From contig KN834819.1 in the NCBI GenBank assembly GCA_000827265.1, positions 270,760 to 281,261 of the forward strand: a DNA stretch of 10,502 nt, read 5' to 3'. Shown here one piece after another: positions 1-8,443 of the stretch. The number at the start of each line of letters is the position of its first letter. The first letter of the stretch is position 1. Source of the stretch: Collybiopsis luxurians FD-317 M1. Its lineage: Eukaryota; Basidiomycota; Agaricomycetes; Agaricales; Omphalotaceae. Below the pieces are notes generated by a model. It ran no database searches, was not told where the DNA came from, and saw nothing but the letters and a program-made list of their open reading frames with translations. Both the position numbers and the translations under genes were made by a program.

Positions 1-1040
1 CAAGTTAGAATAACGTAGCACTATAAATAAAGTATAAACTCACTACGAAGGTGGTAGCCTCGTACGGTGAAAAGAGAAGATGAGGGTAAGGAAAGAAGAT
101 GACTCGAAAAGGAGTGTAAACTATGTACCGAAAGGTAACGATCAGAAACACATAAGATAAGACTGTAAGTACCAAATATAGTAATTTAAGAACTAGTCCA
201 TATGAGAGAACACCGGCCAGCGAATACCTCAACATATCTATCTATGGAACACTTTCTCGTAGTTGTACTATACTTATATTTATGTTCCCTTGCTATCTCA
301 CACTGTTCTATCTTTAGTAGTAGTGTACTTATATCTTGTCTCACCATCACATCTCAGTTCTCATGATTCCTATCACATATACCCATTCTCGTGTACTAGT
401 TCTCATGATACTTAGTTACATGTTCTCATCTATCTTTTATCCAGCCAATGGTTGACTACATATAACATTGTGTACTTGTATATAAAGCCACCTACATACA
501 TGAACAATCTAGTGGCACTTTTTCCCCCCTTTGATCTGTGTGATCAACTTAGTGCTGTGTGCACTTCAGCTAATTCATTCTCAAGTCCATAACCTCTAAT
601 ACACAGTACAGTTAAATACCTTTGTCTCTCACTCACCGTCCCGCATAATAACAGCCCCTATTCCTTTCCGAATGAATTTGCTTCTAAACATATAAAGCGT
701 CTTCGAAGCAGTCAAAGAAAAGATAGAAAGGTCAAAAATGAATAGCCCGATGCAAATGTAGGCAGTATCTGTATGCTGTCAAAGGAGCTTTTGCAAAAAA
801 TCCAAGGAGCAGTCAAAGACTCAAATGCACAAATTCCTCTAAGGAAATTCATAATGAATAAAATTTGGAGTATTGGAGATATTAGCAAGCTCACTGGGAA
901 CTTGAGAGGACTGGTATACTGCCTATCTGATCTAAAACTGACAGAGATTTGATGTTGGGCAGAGGGTCTTGAACTGTCAAAATGATCTGTATCTGTAACT
1001 AGCTTCTTTACTGGTATGTTTGAACTTAAAAATGCAAACT
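1..1040. other. AT-rich intergenic stretch, no gene supported
   Basis: No open frame here looks like a conserved protein. The longest frames (minus strand, about 5-235 and 712-996) encode hydrophobic, low-complexity peptides, as AT-rich non-coding DNA usually does. A 12-base direct repeat (AGTTCTCATGAT) occurs at 356-367 and 398-409 within pyrimidine-rich sequence that is rich in TGTACT and TATA words. This could be decayed transposon or LTR sequence, but no paired terminal repeat is visible in the window. Confidence 0.5.
445..487 (+). promoter_or_regulatory. CCAAT and TATATAAAG promoter-like pair
   Basis: A CCAAT motif at 445-449 is followed about 30 bp later by TATATAAAG at 479-487. This layout is seen in fungal pol II promoters and in LTR U3 regions. 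No coding sequence that it could drive is recognised downstream on the plus strand, so it may be a chance match in AT-rich DNA or part of a degenerate solo LTR. Confidence 0.22.
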
Positions 1041-1215
1041 AGGCTGGCCAGGGGACACCCCTAAATCCTAGGCAACCTCAGGCATCCTGAGGCCATCTCA
1101 AAGCCATTTCAACTGGCCTCAGAGATCCAGGGAGCCCAGGTCACCCCAGGGATCCTCAGGGATCCTCAGGGCTCTTGAGGCTCCCTAGGATTTGGGGGGT
1201 ATCCCTAGGCAGCCT
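1041..1215. mobile_element. MITE-like GC-rich inverted-repeat element, about 175 bp
   Basis: The left 32 bases (1041-1072) and the reverse complement of the right 32 bases (1184-1215) match at about 25 of 32 positions by hand alignment. They share the outer AGGCTG and the inner AAATCCTAGG exactly. The interior is filled with CCTCAGG/CCTGAGG words on both strands, including a GGGATCCTCA tandem at about 1149-1168, so the whole unit could fold into a long hairpin. It is much richer in GC than its flanks and has no open frame. This fits a non-autonomous DNA transposon (MITE) or another foldback repeat. No convincing target-site duplication is visible, so class and exact ends are uncertain. Confidence 0.55.
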
Positions 1216-1252
1216 GGGCTTCAGGACATTTTTCCTGATGCAATAGGCTTAC

Positions 1253-1445
1253 ATTGGATGGGATAACTGGTTTAGGCCAGAAGTAAAGAATGAAAATAGG
1301 AATATTTCCCAAGAGAGTTAAATATTGATTAACAAAGAAGAGCATTGCTGGAAGTTTATCGCTGTCATATTGCCAAAAGAATTCAACTTCTTGATCATAA
1401 AGTGAGGATCCAATCATAAATTGGAATCACTAAAAATGTAGTTGT
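1253..1445 (-). pseudogene. DUF6533-type membrane protein relic (N-terminal exon, frameshifted)
   Basis: Read on the minus strand after a TTTCAG acceptor (1446-1451), one frame gives PIYDWILTL. A one-base shift near 1396-1400 then gives DQEVEFFW, followed by a segment with LPAMLFFVNQYLTLLGNIP and a hydrophobic IFILYFWP. This is the order of the DUF6533 domain (YDW-LLTL-D-EV-x-W, then LF-LNRY-LLGNI), the first membrane segments of seven-helix proteins common in Agaricomycetes. A GTAAGC donor follows at 1252-1247, so the exon boundaries look preserved although the frame is broken. A possible first-exon remnant (LQEVQVQTYELIT) lies at about 1563-1605. The later membrane segments were not found, and the inverted-repeat element lies just beyond the donor. 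I infer a decayed gene fragment; the family assignment rests on motif recall. Confidence 0.55.
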
Positions 1446-2441
1446 CTGAAATATAACAGAATCTACTGGCCTCGGCCCGACTTCCAAGTTCCAGACATAC
1501 CAAATTGGATGAGCTCAATGTATATGAACAGAAGTTAAACCCAAGCCTTCAAGTAATATGGGTAATTAATTCATACGTTTGAACTTGGACCTCTTGTAGA
1601 TTCCACTGTGACATTACAGGGACAAACAACGCGGGGTATGGGTTGTTAGAGCGGTTATTAGCCATTGAAGCCATATATGTATGTCAACATGTTCCGCATA
1701 ACACTGCTTTTAAGAACTTGAAGAATATGATACGGTGCTGTTTTTGTCCTGGCATCATCGAATTCAGTGTGATTTTTGTCCTGCAGATACACTGGACCCG
1801 GCTGACCAAGTCTCTCACCAATTATTTCCGTATTCAGCGGGGGCAAGTAGCTTCCCAAATTGGCACTATTTATTTCCGAAACAGTAATATTCAAGCTGAA
1901 GCATGTCTTAAACGGTATTACCACCTCCGAAAATATGCAGCAGACTAGAAGACACAGCAAAGAATGTGGGTTGCCAGTATCACAGGAATAATAGAAGTTT
2001 ACAGTATAAGTGATCACTGATTGCAGCTACTTGGCGGTTACGACGACACAAGTCTACCAGCTGTGTTGGAGCTCCTACTCAGCCTGGTGTCGAGCTAGAC
2101 GGATTATACAAGGATGTTCAGAGGTCGTACATTAGCACTTCGGACAGTGAAAAGATACCTCTCCCCGAGACTCTCACCGGGAAGATATTCACTGTAGCAA
2201 ATACCCGCCTCCAATAGCAGGGAAGATTCGGTTACAGAAACAATAAATATGAACGAAAGTACATATTACAGTCACTTCTATAGTATAAATAATGCAATAG
2301 AATCTACTCCAAAGTCCAAGAGTTTTCATTATATATTCATGAATGCTATCACGTCTATGTCTCAGTTCAATGATTGAAAGCATCCCCATACCAAGAGTCG
2401 AAGATTCAATTCCTTAGCAAAACGTGCTCTCTTGAGTAAAA
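1446..2441. other. Region with short open frames on both strands, no gene assigned
   Basis: Open frames overlap on opposite strands: plus 1643-1948 (101 codons) and minus 1658-2017 (119 codons). A further plus frame runs from 2014 to about 2218 and ends in TGKIFTVANTRLQ. In another plus frame, a TTGCAG acceptor at 2021-2026 leads into LLGGYDDTSLPAVLELLLS and a stop. The minus frame contains a fairly protein-like stretch (YLPPLNTEIIGERLGQPGPV). I recognise none of these families and could not join them into a convincing spliced gene. They may be relics or chance frames. The last 200 bases or so are probably the 3' flank of the peroxidase gene. Confidence 0.4.
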
Positions 2442-4603
2442 CTAAGCAGATAGCGTGTTCTGGATGGCCGAAAGAGAGGGCGAGAAGAAGTATTCTCCTC
2501 CTCGGGAAATGACGAAATCTAAACGAGTATGAGCCTTCTAGTATCACTGTTACACAGCAAGCTTGAGTCTATACCCTGATTCATAGTAATATCCCTCGTT
2601 GGGTCCAAAGGATCAAGTCCTCCTACACTTCTAGGTCCGTCTTCAGGAGCGATGCCAATAATAGGATCTTGACCCTGCGGAAGGGAGTAAGATGATGCAC
2701 AATTCTTATCACTCGAAAAGTCTGGTACTTACAATGCTAAATGAAGGAGAAGAAGGAATATAGGGAAGCGACTGTCAGAAACATTGAAAAACTTGGAAAA
2801 GGAGTGAGTACATACCCCGCTGCAATTACGAGACAAAGAAGAAGCTGTTATTAAGGTGAATTCAAATTGACAAATGGAAACACTCACAGAAGTGGAAGCT
2901 GTGAAGAGGAATCAGCATCTGTTATGGGGTCAAAATATTCACTGCTCACTTAGCGTTATTTGCCCATTTTTGCTGGAGGAATGCAAATCCTGTGCCAATG
3001 GACGATTGATATGCAACTGAATAACAAATTTTATTGAACTCGGATCCCGCGCATGTATCGAATTATCTTACCAAAAGCTAAACCTCGCTCGAGAGAAGGA
3101 TCTGTGCTCGAAGTGTTGGAAGCAGCTTCGGCGTCAGTAACTACATAGTTGGACCATCATGAGCAACGAGTATCCGGTAAAGTGCAGAACCGATGCAGAA
3201 CGTACCTTCGGGTCCATAAGGGATGCCGGCACGAATAATATGATTGGTGAAATTTGCGTTATTCAAGTCTAAACGGGGATTGGTCTTGCGGACATGCGCC
3301 GAGAATGGGCAGTGAGATTGGTCGGTGGTTATATTGAAACCTGGATGAGAATAGTTGAAGTTGTTGTTTTGTTGAGGATCCGCCGCAAGAACAGGATCGT
3401 CCGCAAGTGGAGTAAGATCAATTGGAGCTCCCTAACGAAGGATGTCTGGTTAGTAAAAACTCGGTAAAAACATGGATAACTGTTACACTCTTCCATCGCC
3501 CCATCATTCGAGCTCCAAGAAGTTCCGCATTCTGATCGGCAGTTAGATTGGGTTCAGAAAGAGCATTGTCAATCAAAAACTTGGTGAACTCGGGAACACG
3601 CTGTTCAAGCTGACGGAAGGCAAGGAACGAGCCGTCTGTAGCCCAAGAAGGACGTGCCGTTCCGTCGCCCCCTTCTCCAACTAGAATAATGCCCGGTGCA
3701 ACAAGTGCTTGACCTGGGAGTTGTGTAGAGAACCCGGCGATTGCTGGGTTGCTGATTCCATCCATGAATCCAAAGTCTGTATAGCGGTACTTCAGTCACA
3801 ATTGCACATATTGAGATGGAGGAAAAATATCATACGTTCGTGGCCTTGCTGATCTCCGGGCCTCGCCTGACCCTGAATGCTATAAACTTCAGAAATTGAA
3901 CCGTTCAAGGCATTTTGAATTTGGGAAAGCGTGCTGTTTATATTATCTGTCGCATCTGAGGCGAGGAGGAGAACACCGTGGAGTAGGTTATTGGGATCAA
4001 TAAACTCCGAAACCCAGTCGCTGGTTGTATCACCCAGATTCGAAGCGTCATTCAATTGCCCGGCTGCAAAGAGAGTGTCGCCAAGGTTGTCTGTTATTCC
4101 CAATTCTGTAAGGCCCTTCTGAGAGAAGGCAATGTTCACAAGAGTTTCGGGTTGCGTGCTAACGTCGAGCACTTGGGTAGTCGAAGTGATAAAAGGGAGA
4201 ATATCCGCTCCTAGTTGGGCCTTGAAGGATGTCGGGTCCACAATGCTGAAAAAGAAGAATAACTCTTTGTTTTTCTTCATTCCGATACTTTGATCTCAAG
4301 TCAGACAGCAGACTGGATGGAATGACTATTACAAGGTGCTTACAGAATATCTCCCTGAATGTTGGTGAGGTTTAAGCCCACCGACGCGGAAGCACTCGCT
4401 GCCTCCTGAACGGAAGGTAGGGGAGGTTGGGCAGGGGGATCTGTAGACTTCATAAGTATTTAGCTTTACGATTCTCCTGGATACTTACTGATGAGAATCG
4501 AGCTCGTTCGTCGTGGTTTCAGAGCATCGGATGGAAGATTTGGGACAGAATACACACTTTGCAGTGCAAAGGCCGCTAATAACGAAAAGTGTGTGAACTT
4601 CAT
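2442..4603 (-). CDS. DyP: Secreted dye-decolorizing peroxidase (DyP), 12 exons, 503 aa
   Basis: This is a secreted haem peroxidase that uses H2O2 to oxidise dyes and other aromatics. Exons on the minus strand: 4603-4489, 4440-4344, 4287-3836, 3776-3487, 3431-3206, 3140-3072, 3016-2950, 2898-2888, 2819-2816, 2736-2733, 2674-2575 and 2518-2442, ending in TAG. All introns are GT-AG and 48-79 bp long. The sum is 1512 nt with no internal stop. Residues 1-20 or so form a signal peptide (MKFTHFSLLAAFALQSVYS), and a propeptide probably runs to about residue 58. The mature part starts near NIQGDIL and carries GFMDG (residues 224-228, catalytic Asp227), the proximal haem His364 in HCPFSAHVRK, distal Arg385 in IIRAGIPYG and Tyr390. 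LQQKW Trp434 aligns with the surface tryptophan used for long-range electron transfer in the Auricularia enzyme. The C-terminus is GGEYFFSPSLSA. Length and motifs match basidiomycete DyPs. The only weaker part is the microexon run at residues 439-446. Confidence 0.92.
2733..2898 (-). other. Microexon cluster in the DyP gene (exons 8, 9 and 10: 11, 4 and 4 nt)
   Basis: Between WANNA (residues 434-438) and GQDPIIG (446-452) the coding sequence is carried by three tiny exons: 2898-2888 (CTTCCACTTCT), 2819-2816 (CGGG) and 2736-2733 (CATT). Together they encode the rest of Asn439 and then F-H-F-S-G-I. Each is flanked by good splice signals: CACAG and GTGAGT, TTGCAG and GTATGT, TTTAG and GTAAGT. 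The introns are 51, 68, 79 and 58 bp. Exon 8 ends in phase 1 and exon 11 needs phase 0, so both 4-nt exons are required to keep the frame; leaving out either one breaks it. The joined peptide leads straight into the conserved DPIIG motif. Confidence 0.75.
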
Positions 4604-4676
4604 CTCAAGTTAGTGCCCTCGAGAGTAAAGAATTTAGAAGAGAGAGGATATGGGAGACAGTAACCACTGCTCCAGC

Positions 4677-4683
4677 TTTTATA
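4677..4683 (-). promoter_or_regulatory. TATA box of the DyP gene
   Basis: TATAAAA is read on the minus strand in the context GGTATAAAAGC, 74 bp upstream of the DyP start codon (4603). Initiation about 30 bp downstream would leave a 5' leader of roughly 40-50 nt. No other ATG lies between the box and the chosen start, which supports that start codon. Confidence 0.6.
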
Positions 4684-6401
4684 CCTGACCGACTAACTAT
4701 CGCTTCAAAACTCTTCCATTGCTAAAAATCTTTGCAAAGGAATTTCTATTCAAACGCATATAACATATTTCCGTCCGTTCAGGCTTTCATACAGGAACGT
4801 CAGTGTCAACTGGCAAACCTTATTCCTCAACGACGAAATTAAAAGAGACACTGCATGAGCGTGGTCAGCTCCCTCACTACCGTATCGAAAGCGCTAGCAT
4901 AACCTGTTTACACAGTATCTCGGTATTTCATGCCCAAACAGACGACCAGTGGTAAAAAGAATGTCGTCCAGAAAGCAGAAGATGAAAGGCGAAAATTGGA
5001 TTAAAAGCATTCACCGTGTTTTCCGCAAAATGTGAGCGCTTAGCGGCGTCTGTAACTCTCCGATCGACCTCACCGATCCGCGTTGGGATCGCATAAGATA
5101 TATATAGCAGTTGCAAAGTTGAACATTGAGCGTCTCCCAGAGTTACTCAGGCTCCTTACGATAAAGAGCAATCCACTCTCAGAAGCGATCCGGGATGGGC
5201 AGGTATCCAACTCATCGGTTTTGGTGGCTGGCTTAGGCTCTTCGCATTCGTGCCTATCCAGGAAATACGCCTTTGAGCTTCGGCTCCTAATTTTATAACT
5301 GCGTTCCTTGATTTTTCTCAGTGTTATAATTGCGTTCCTTGATTTTTCTTAGTGCATCCCGACTTCGCGGGGATCCACCCATGTCGGCTGCGCAGAAGTC
5401 AGATATTTGGAACAAAAACTCAAGGCTGTCCGCAATGGGGACTTCGGAGTCGAGAATGAGGAAATCTTAATGTTATGTTGAGGTTATGTTGACTTGCTAA
5501 AATTTTTACAATGATTGCTGTGAGGTTAATCTAATTGGCATCGTTATTGTACACATGAGAATTTTGTTCTGAATCTCTGTGTGATTGCATGGCTGGCACA
5601 GGTAAATCCCCGCAGTGTGCATGGTTGTCAAGTCAAGTGTACACGGTTGTATCTGCATCCACTAATAAACCACGGGCAGCCACAGACTAGAAGGCACTAA
5701 GGCACCAAAACCTCTTCATAGGAGGTGAGCACGGATCCGAGTCTATTGTTAGCGGCATCAATCGGTCCGAGAGGACTTTCCAACAGCACTAGCTAAAATC
5801 GAATGAACTATCCCGCCTCTAGTCGCATTATATTCTAGCTAAGGCACAGGAAAGTCGATGCTATGACTCGAAACATTGAAAACTCCCGGTGTCGGTGTAT
5901 GCAGGCCGCAATATACTTCGCCGGACTTACTTTACCTTACTAAATTAGGTAGAAATCTATAGCTTTGACTTTCCATTTTGATCGAAGTAATCATCTCGAC
6001 GGTGAAACCTGTCGGCTCAAATGATACTTACCCTGCGCACGTCTGGATGTGAGGGATGATGTAGAGAAACTATAAAGCTCACAAAGAAATATTGTTTAAA
6101 TCTTCTGATTCTCTGAGGCCCGGTTATCTTGACATACAAGTTTTCGCTCCTATACAACTTTACCAAATTTATACTACCTAGTTATTCACGCTCAAAGTGG
6201 TGTCACGGGCATTCCGTTGCTGTCTTGCGTTCGGTTCCGATGTAAGTACGGAGGAGTGTTCAACTGGTCATAGCAAAAAGCGCTAATAATCTAGAGGTGA
6301 TCCGGAATCCTACTAACCGCTCAGCTAGGAACCCGTTTCATAAATTTTTACCTACGAGCAGTTCCCTTGGAAGTAAGTAGTTTTGTTGAGGCACATGCAA
6401 T
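4684..6401. other. Intergenic stretch, no gene supported
   Basis: This 1.7 kb separates the DyP promoter from the peroxiredoxin relic. Short frames at plus 5083-5298 and minus 4928-5116 overlap each other and match no family I know. A short plus-strand peptide at 5392-5481 (AEVRYLEQKLKAVRNGDF) looks charged and helical, but no exon partner was found. A strong donor-like site (CAGGGTAAGTATC, minus strand, about 6022-6034) stands alone. The proximal part, up to perhaps 5200, probably includes the upstream control region of DyP. A 31 bp tandem duplication is listed separately. Confidence 0.5.
5293..5354. repeat. Tandem duplication, 2 x 31 bp
   Basis: Two adjacent 31-base units (5293-5323 and 5324-5354), each beginning TTATAA and containing TGCGTTCCTTGATTTTTCT, differ at only two positions, both C versus T. 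It lies in non-coding DNA. The near identity suggests a recent local duplication, and no function is apparent. Confidence 0.9.
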
Positions 6402-6850
6402 TCATTGTTCAGCATCTTCGAATGTTATGCCAGGTACAAGATCACTTTTTTTGTAAGCCAAGTTGACGACCATTTATCTTTAGAATAGCAAAGAGTCAGA
6501 CTCTACAGTGTCGATGTTGATGGAAACACTAGGTGGAAAGTGATGCGACTGCGAGAGCAAAAATAGTCATGGAAGGTGCCACAGGCACGCTAAAACTTTC
6601 TCGTCGGGTTTTGGTGGAACCGAATCGTCCCGATCCGCTCATCACGAAGGCATCGTTGGCGGCCACAATAGTGATAACATCGACACCCATAGCATCTAAT
6701 TCATCATACTTTTGGACATAAGGCGGCAGATAGTTGACATGACGAGTGAGCTGTAGCAAATTGTGGCAGAAAAATAAGTAGAGCGAACTTACATGTTGAA
6801 TGTACTTACTAAGAAAGGCCTGACTATTTCCAAAAAATTCAAGAGATCGG
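6402..6850 (-). pseudogene. Peroxiredoxin (Ahp1/PMP20, Prx5-type) pseudogene
   Basis: On the minus strand the clearest part (about 6630-6750) reads TRHVNYLPPYVQKYDEL, then GVDVITIVAANDAFVMSGSG and RF. This follows the Prx5/Ahp1 thioredoxin fold: the catalytic-loop helix, then a beta strand ending in the conserved ANDAFVMSGWG. A 59-bp intron with a GTAAGT donor (6809) and a CTACAG acceptor (6751) precedes it, with a degenerate exon end (PFL) beyond, where the family has PGAFTP. The peroxidatic Cys of the PTC motif is replaced by Arg (codon 6742-6744, CGT instead of TGT), and the Trp of SGWG is Ser. Past RF the frame shifts at least twice: DEKVLA is in one frame, APSMTIFALAVASLST in another, and a possible C-terminal remnant (DLVPGITFEDAEQ, stop at 6402-6404) follows. 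The N-terminal exon was not found. It cannot make an active enzyme. Confidence 0.68.
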
Positions 6851-7083
6851 GATCCTGCTAGCTACTTTTTTATACCACCGGCTGACTGTTACCGTAAAAG
6901 TACGTTCGCGTTCGCTCAAGACTCAAATGTCATCTCGAATTCTTACCGAGTTCTATCTTATGCAACCCACCAAAAAAAATTAAGAACGAGGGTTGTGTAA
7001 AGTGATCTAGTTAATAGATGGATTCAACTACTTATTATTGTATAACCCAATTTCACCTATACCTTCATATTCGATCGCCTCTC

Positions 7084-8443
7084 TCACCCCAACACCACCC
7101 TCCCTGCTCTCGGATATAACCTCTCCTTCACCTGCCACGGCGTGTTCATGTACATCTTCTTCTCGAAAATGTAATACTCCGTGAGACGATGTTTTTCTGC
7201 TGGAGTGCGTTTTGATGATGGGATCGGTGACGGCGATTGAGATGTGGAGGTGGAGGGTTGCGTGGAGGGTTGTGTTTGTGATAATGAAGAGGACGGGGAT
7301 GGGGGTGTGTGCAGTGCTTTACCTTGAGGGTTGTATATCTCGAGGCTCTGTACGCACGAGAGTAGAATGATAATGGTAAAGATCAGAAACAGAACCGACA
7401 CGCGACTCGCGCTTGCAAACGTACCTGCTCACTATCGAACCTTACCAACGCCTGAACGACTAGCCTATTGCCGTACCTTGGTGGCGCGGAACCGAGATGA
7501 CCTTCCATTGCACGTATAGATAGAATCTTGGGGGGTGAGAGGTGCCGGTGGAGAGTCCAGAAGTACGTTGAGGAAGAGGATTTTTTTAGGAGTTTGGTGG
7601 CTTCAGTGAAGTAGGGCACTTCGGTGAGTTTAGAGACCGTAGTTTTGTCGTGTCTGTCCGCATGGAGTCGGTTAGAGGGTGACGATGAGATGAGAAAAAG
7701 GAGTTTGAGAATGAGGTAGAAGGGAATGGCATACGTACTTTGCCAACGCCTGTTGAAGCTCGACATAGTTATCCACAAAAATCTTGCGCATTGGGGCTGT
7801 CCAGGAGGTTGGTTTTGTAGAGGTGCAGGTGCATATTTGAACGGGTGTACGGAGGAGTTTTAGCAAACCCATCGAAGGAAGGTCAATTCCTGGGAGACTT
7901 TGGTACGAGATTATACGCATCATGCTGCAGAAAAAGTGGAAATGATGAGGATAGAGCAAAAGAGAGACGGAAAGGTTGAACGGATAAGGACCTAAACATA
8001 TTCTTGAACTTGTTCTGCTGATTCGACAACCATTGGTCTATACGCTCTCGAAAACTGGAGTATTTGGATTTGGACCAAGGAGCGGTAGTGTATGGGATTT
8101 GAACGTCTGTGAGTTGCGCAGAGAGCGAATTTAGAGAGCCGGGTTCAACCGGGAGACGCTGGGACGTACCAAGAGTCTCGGTTGGTGTAGCCCAAATATC
8201 AATACCCTGTTTCTGACTGAGATACTCTGCGTCTCTTATGAATTTAAGCTGCTGCTCCTCCGTATAGTCCTGCAGATTTACTGCGGGCTCAGACTCTGCA
8301 TCTTTTTTTCGTTTGGCGTTGATTCGGGTGGTACTGTGGATTTGGTGGTGGTGAAGGGAAGAAGAAGAAAGGAGGAGAGGGAGACGCGTAGGGCTATGAC
8401 GGAGACATGTCGAAAACTTTTTGGTGACCGAAACCAAGTACAT
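7084..8443 (-). CDS. MRPL45: Mitochondrial Tim44-like/mL45 (Mba1) family ribosomal protein, 376 aa
   Basis: Exons on the minus strand are 8443-7992, 7924-7739, 7653-7425 and 7347-7084, giving 1131 nt and 376 codons. The introns are 67, 85 and 77 bp, with clean frame joins (phases 2, 2 and 0). The N-terminus (residues 1-45) is rich in Arg, Lys, Ser, His and Leu with no acidic residues, as in a matrix-targeting presequence. The C-terminal half has the Tim44-like domain pattern of mL45: an FVDNYVELQQALAK helix (about 200-213), KLTEVPYFTEATKLL, then LVVQALVRFDSEQSLEIYNP, and after a linker LTEYYIFEKKMYMNTPWQVK. Human mL45 has the matching strand and LEYVVFEK order. Yeast Mba1 is the membrane-associated member, which holds mitoribosomes near the insertion machinery. 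A Ser/Pro/Thr/Gln-rich insert (residues 303-338) splits the domain. The start is the first in-frame ATG. No TATA box is evident. The family call is firm; exact orthology to mL45 or Mba1 is inferred. Confidence 0.83.

Noticed and set aside
5..235. Minus-strand frame of 76 codons, hydrophobic
   Set aside because: AT-rich DNA gives Leu/Phe/Tyr/Val-rich peptides by chance; no motif, no splice partner and no recognisable family.
712..996. Minus-strand frame of about 95 codons after a TTACAG acceptor near 997, considered as a later exon of the DUF6533 relic
   Set aside because: The peptide does not show the membrane-helix pattern or terminal motif expected for that family; composition alone explains its hydrophobic parts.
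2519..2574. An earlier acceptor (TAACAG, 28 nt after the donor) for the last DyP intron
   Set aside because: A 28-bp intron is too short and would not lead into the conserved DFVISRGGEYFF end; the CGTTTAG acceptor at 2519 restores it exactly.
3931..4122. Plus-strand frame of 63 codons
   Set aside because: It is antisense to DyP exon 3, which has strong protein-level support.
5083..5298. Plus-strand frame of 71 codons (LNIERLPELLRLLTIKSNPL)
   Set aside because: It overlaps an equally long minus frame, shows no family match or promoter/splice context, and runs into the tandem repeat.
5392..5481. Short plus-strand peptide AEVRYLEQKLKAVRNGDF, like a coiled-coil or zipper end
   Set aside because: Only about 29 codons, preceded by a stop at 5350-5352, with no exon partner or start; too short to call a gene.
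6301..6336. tRNA-like D-arm (TAGCTGAGCGGTTAGTAGG on the minus strand)
   Set aside because: No B box (GGTTCRA), matching acceptor strand or anticodon arm lies at the right distance, so it is a chance A-box match.
6533..6721. Plus-strand frame of 62 codons
   Set aside because: It is antisense to the peroxiredoxin relic, whose minus-strand reading matches the family.
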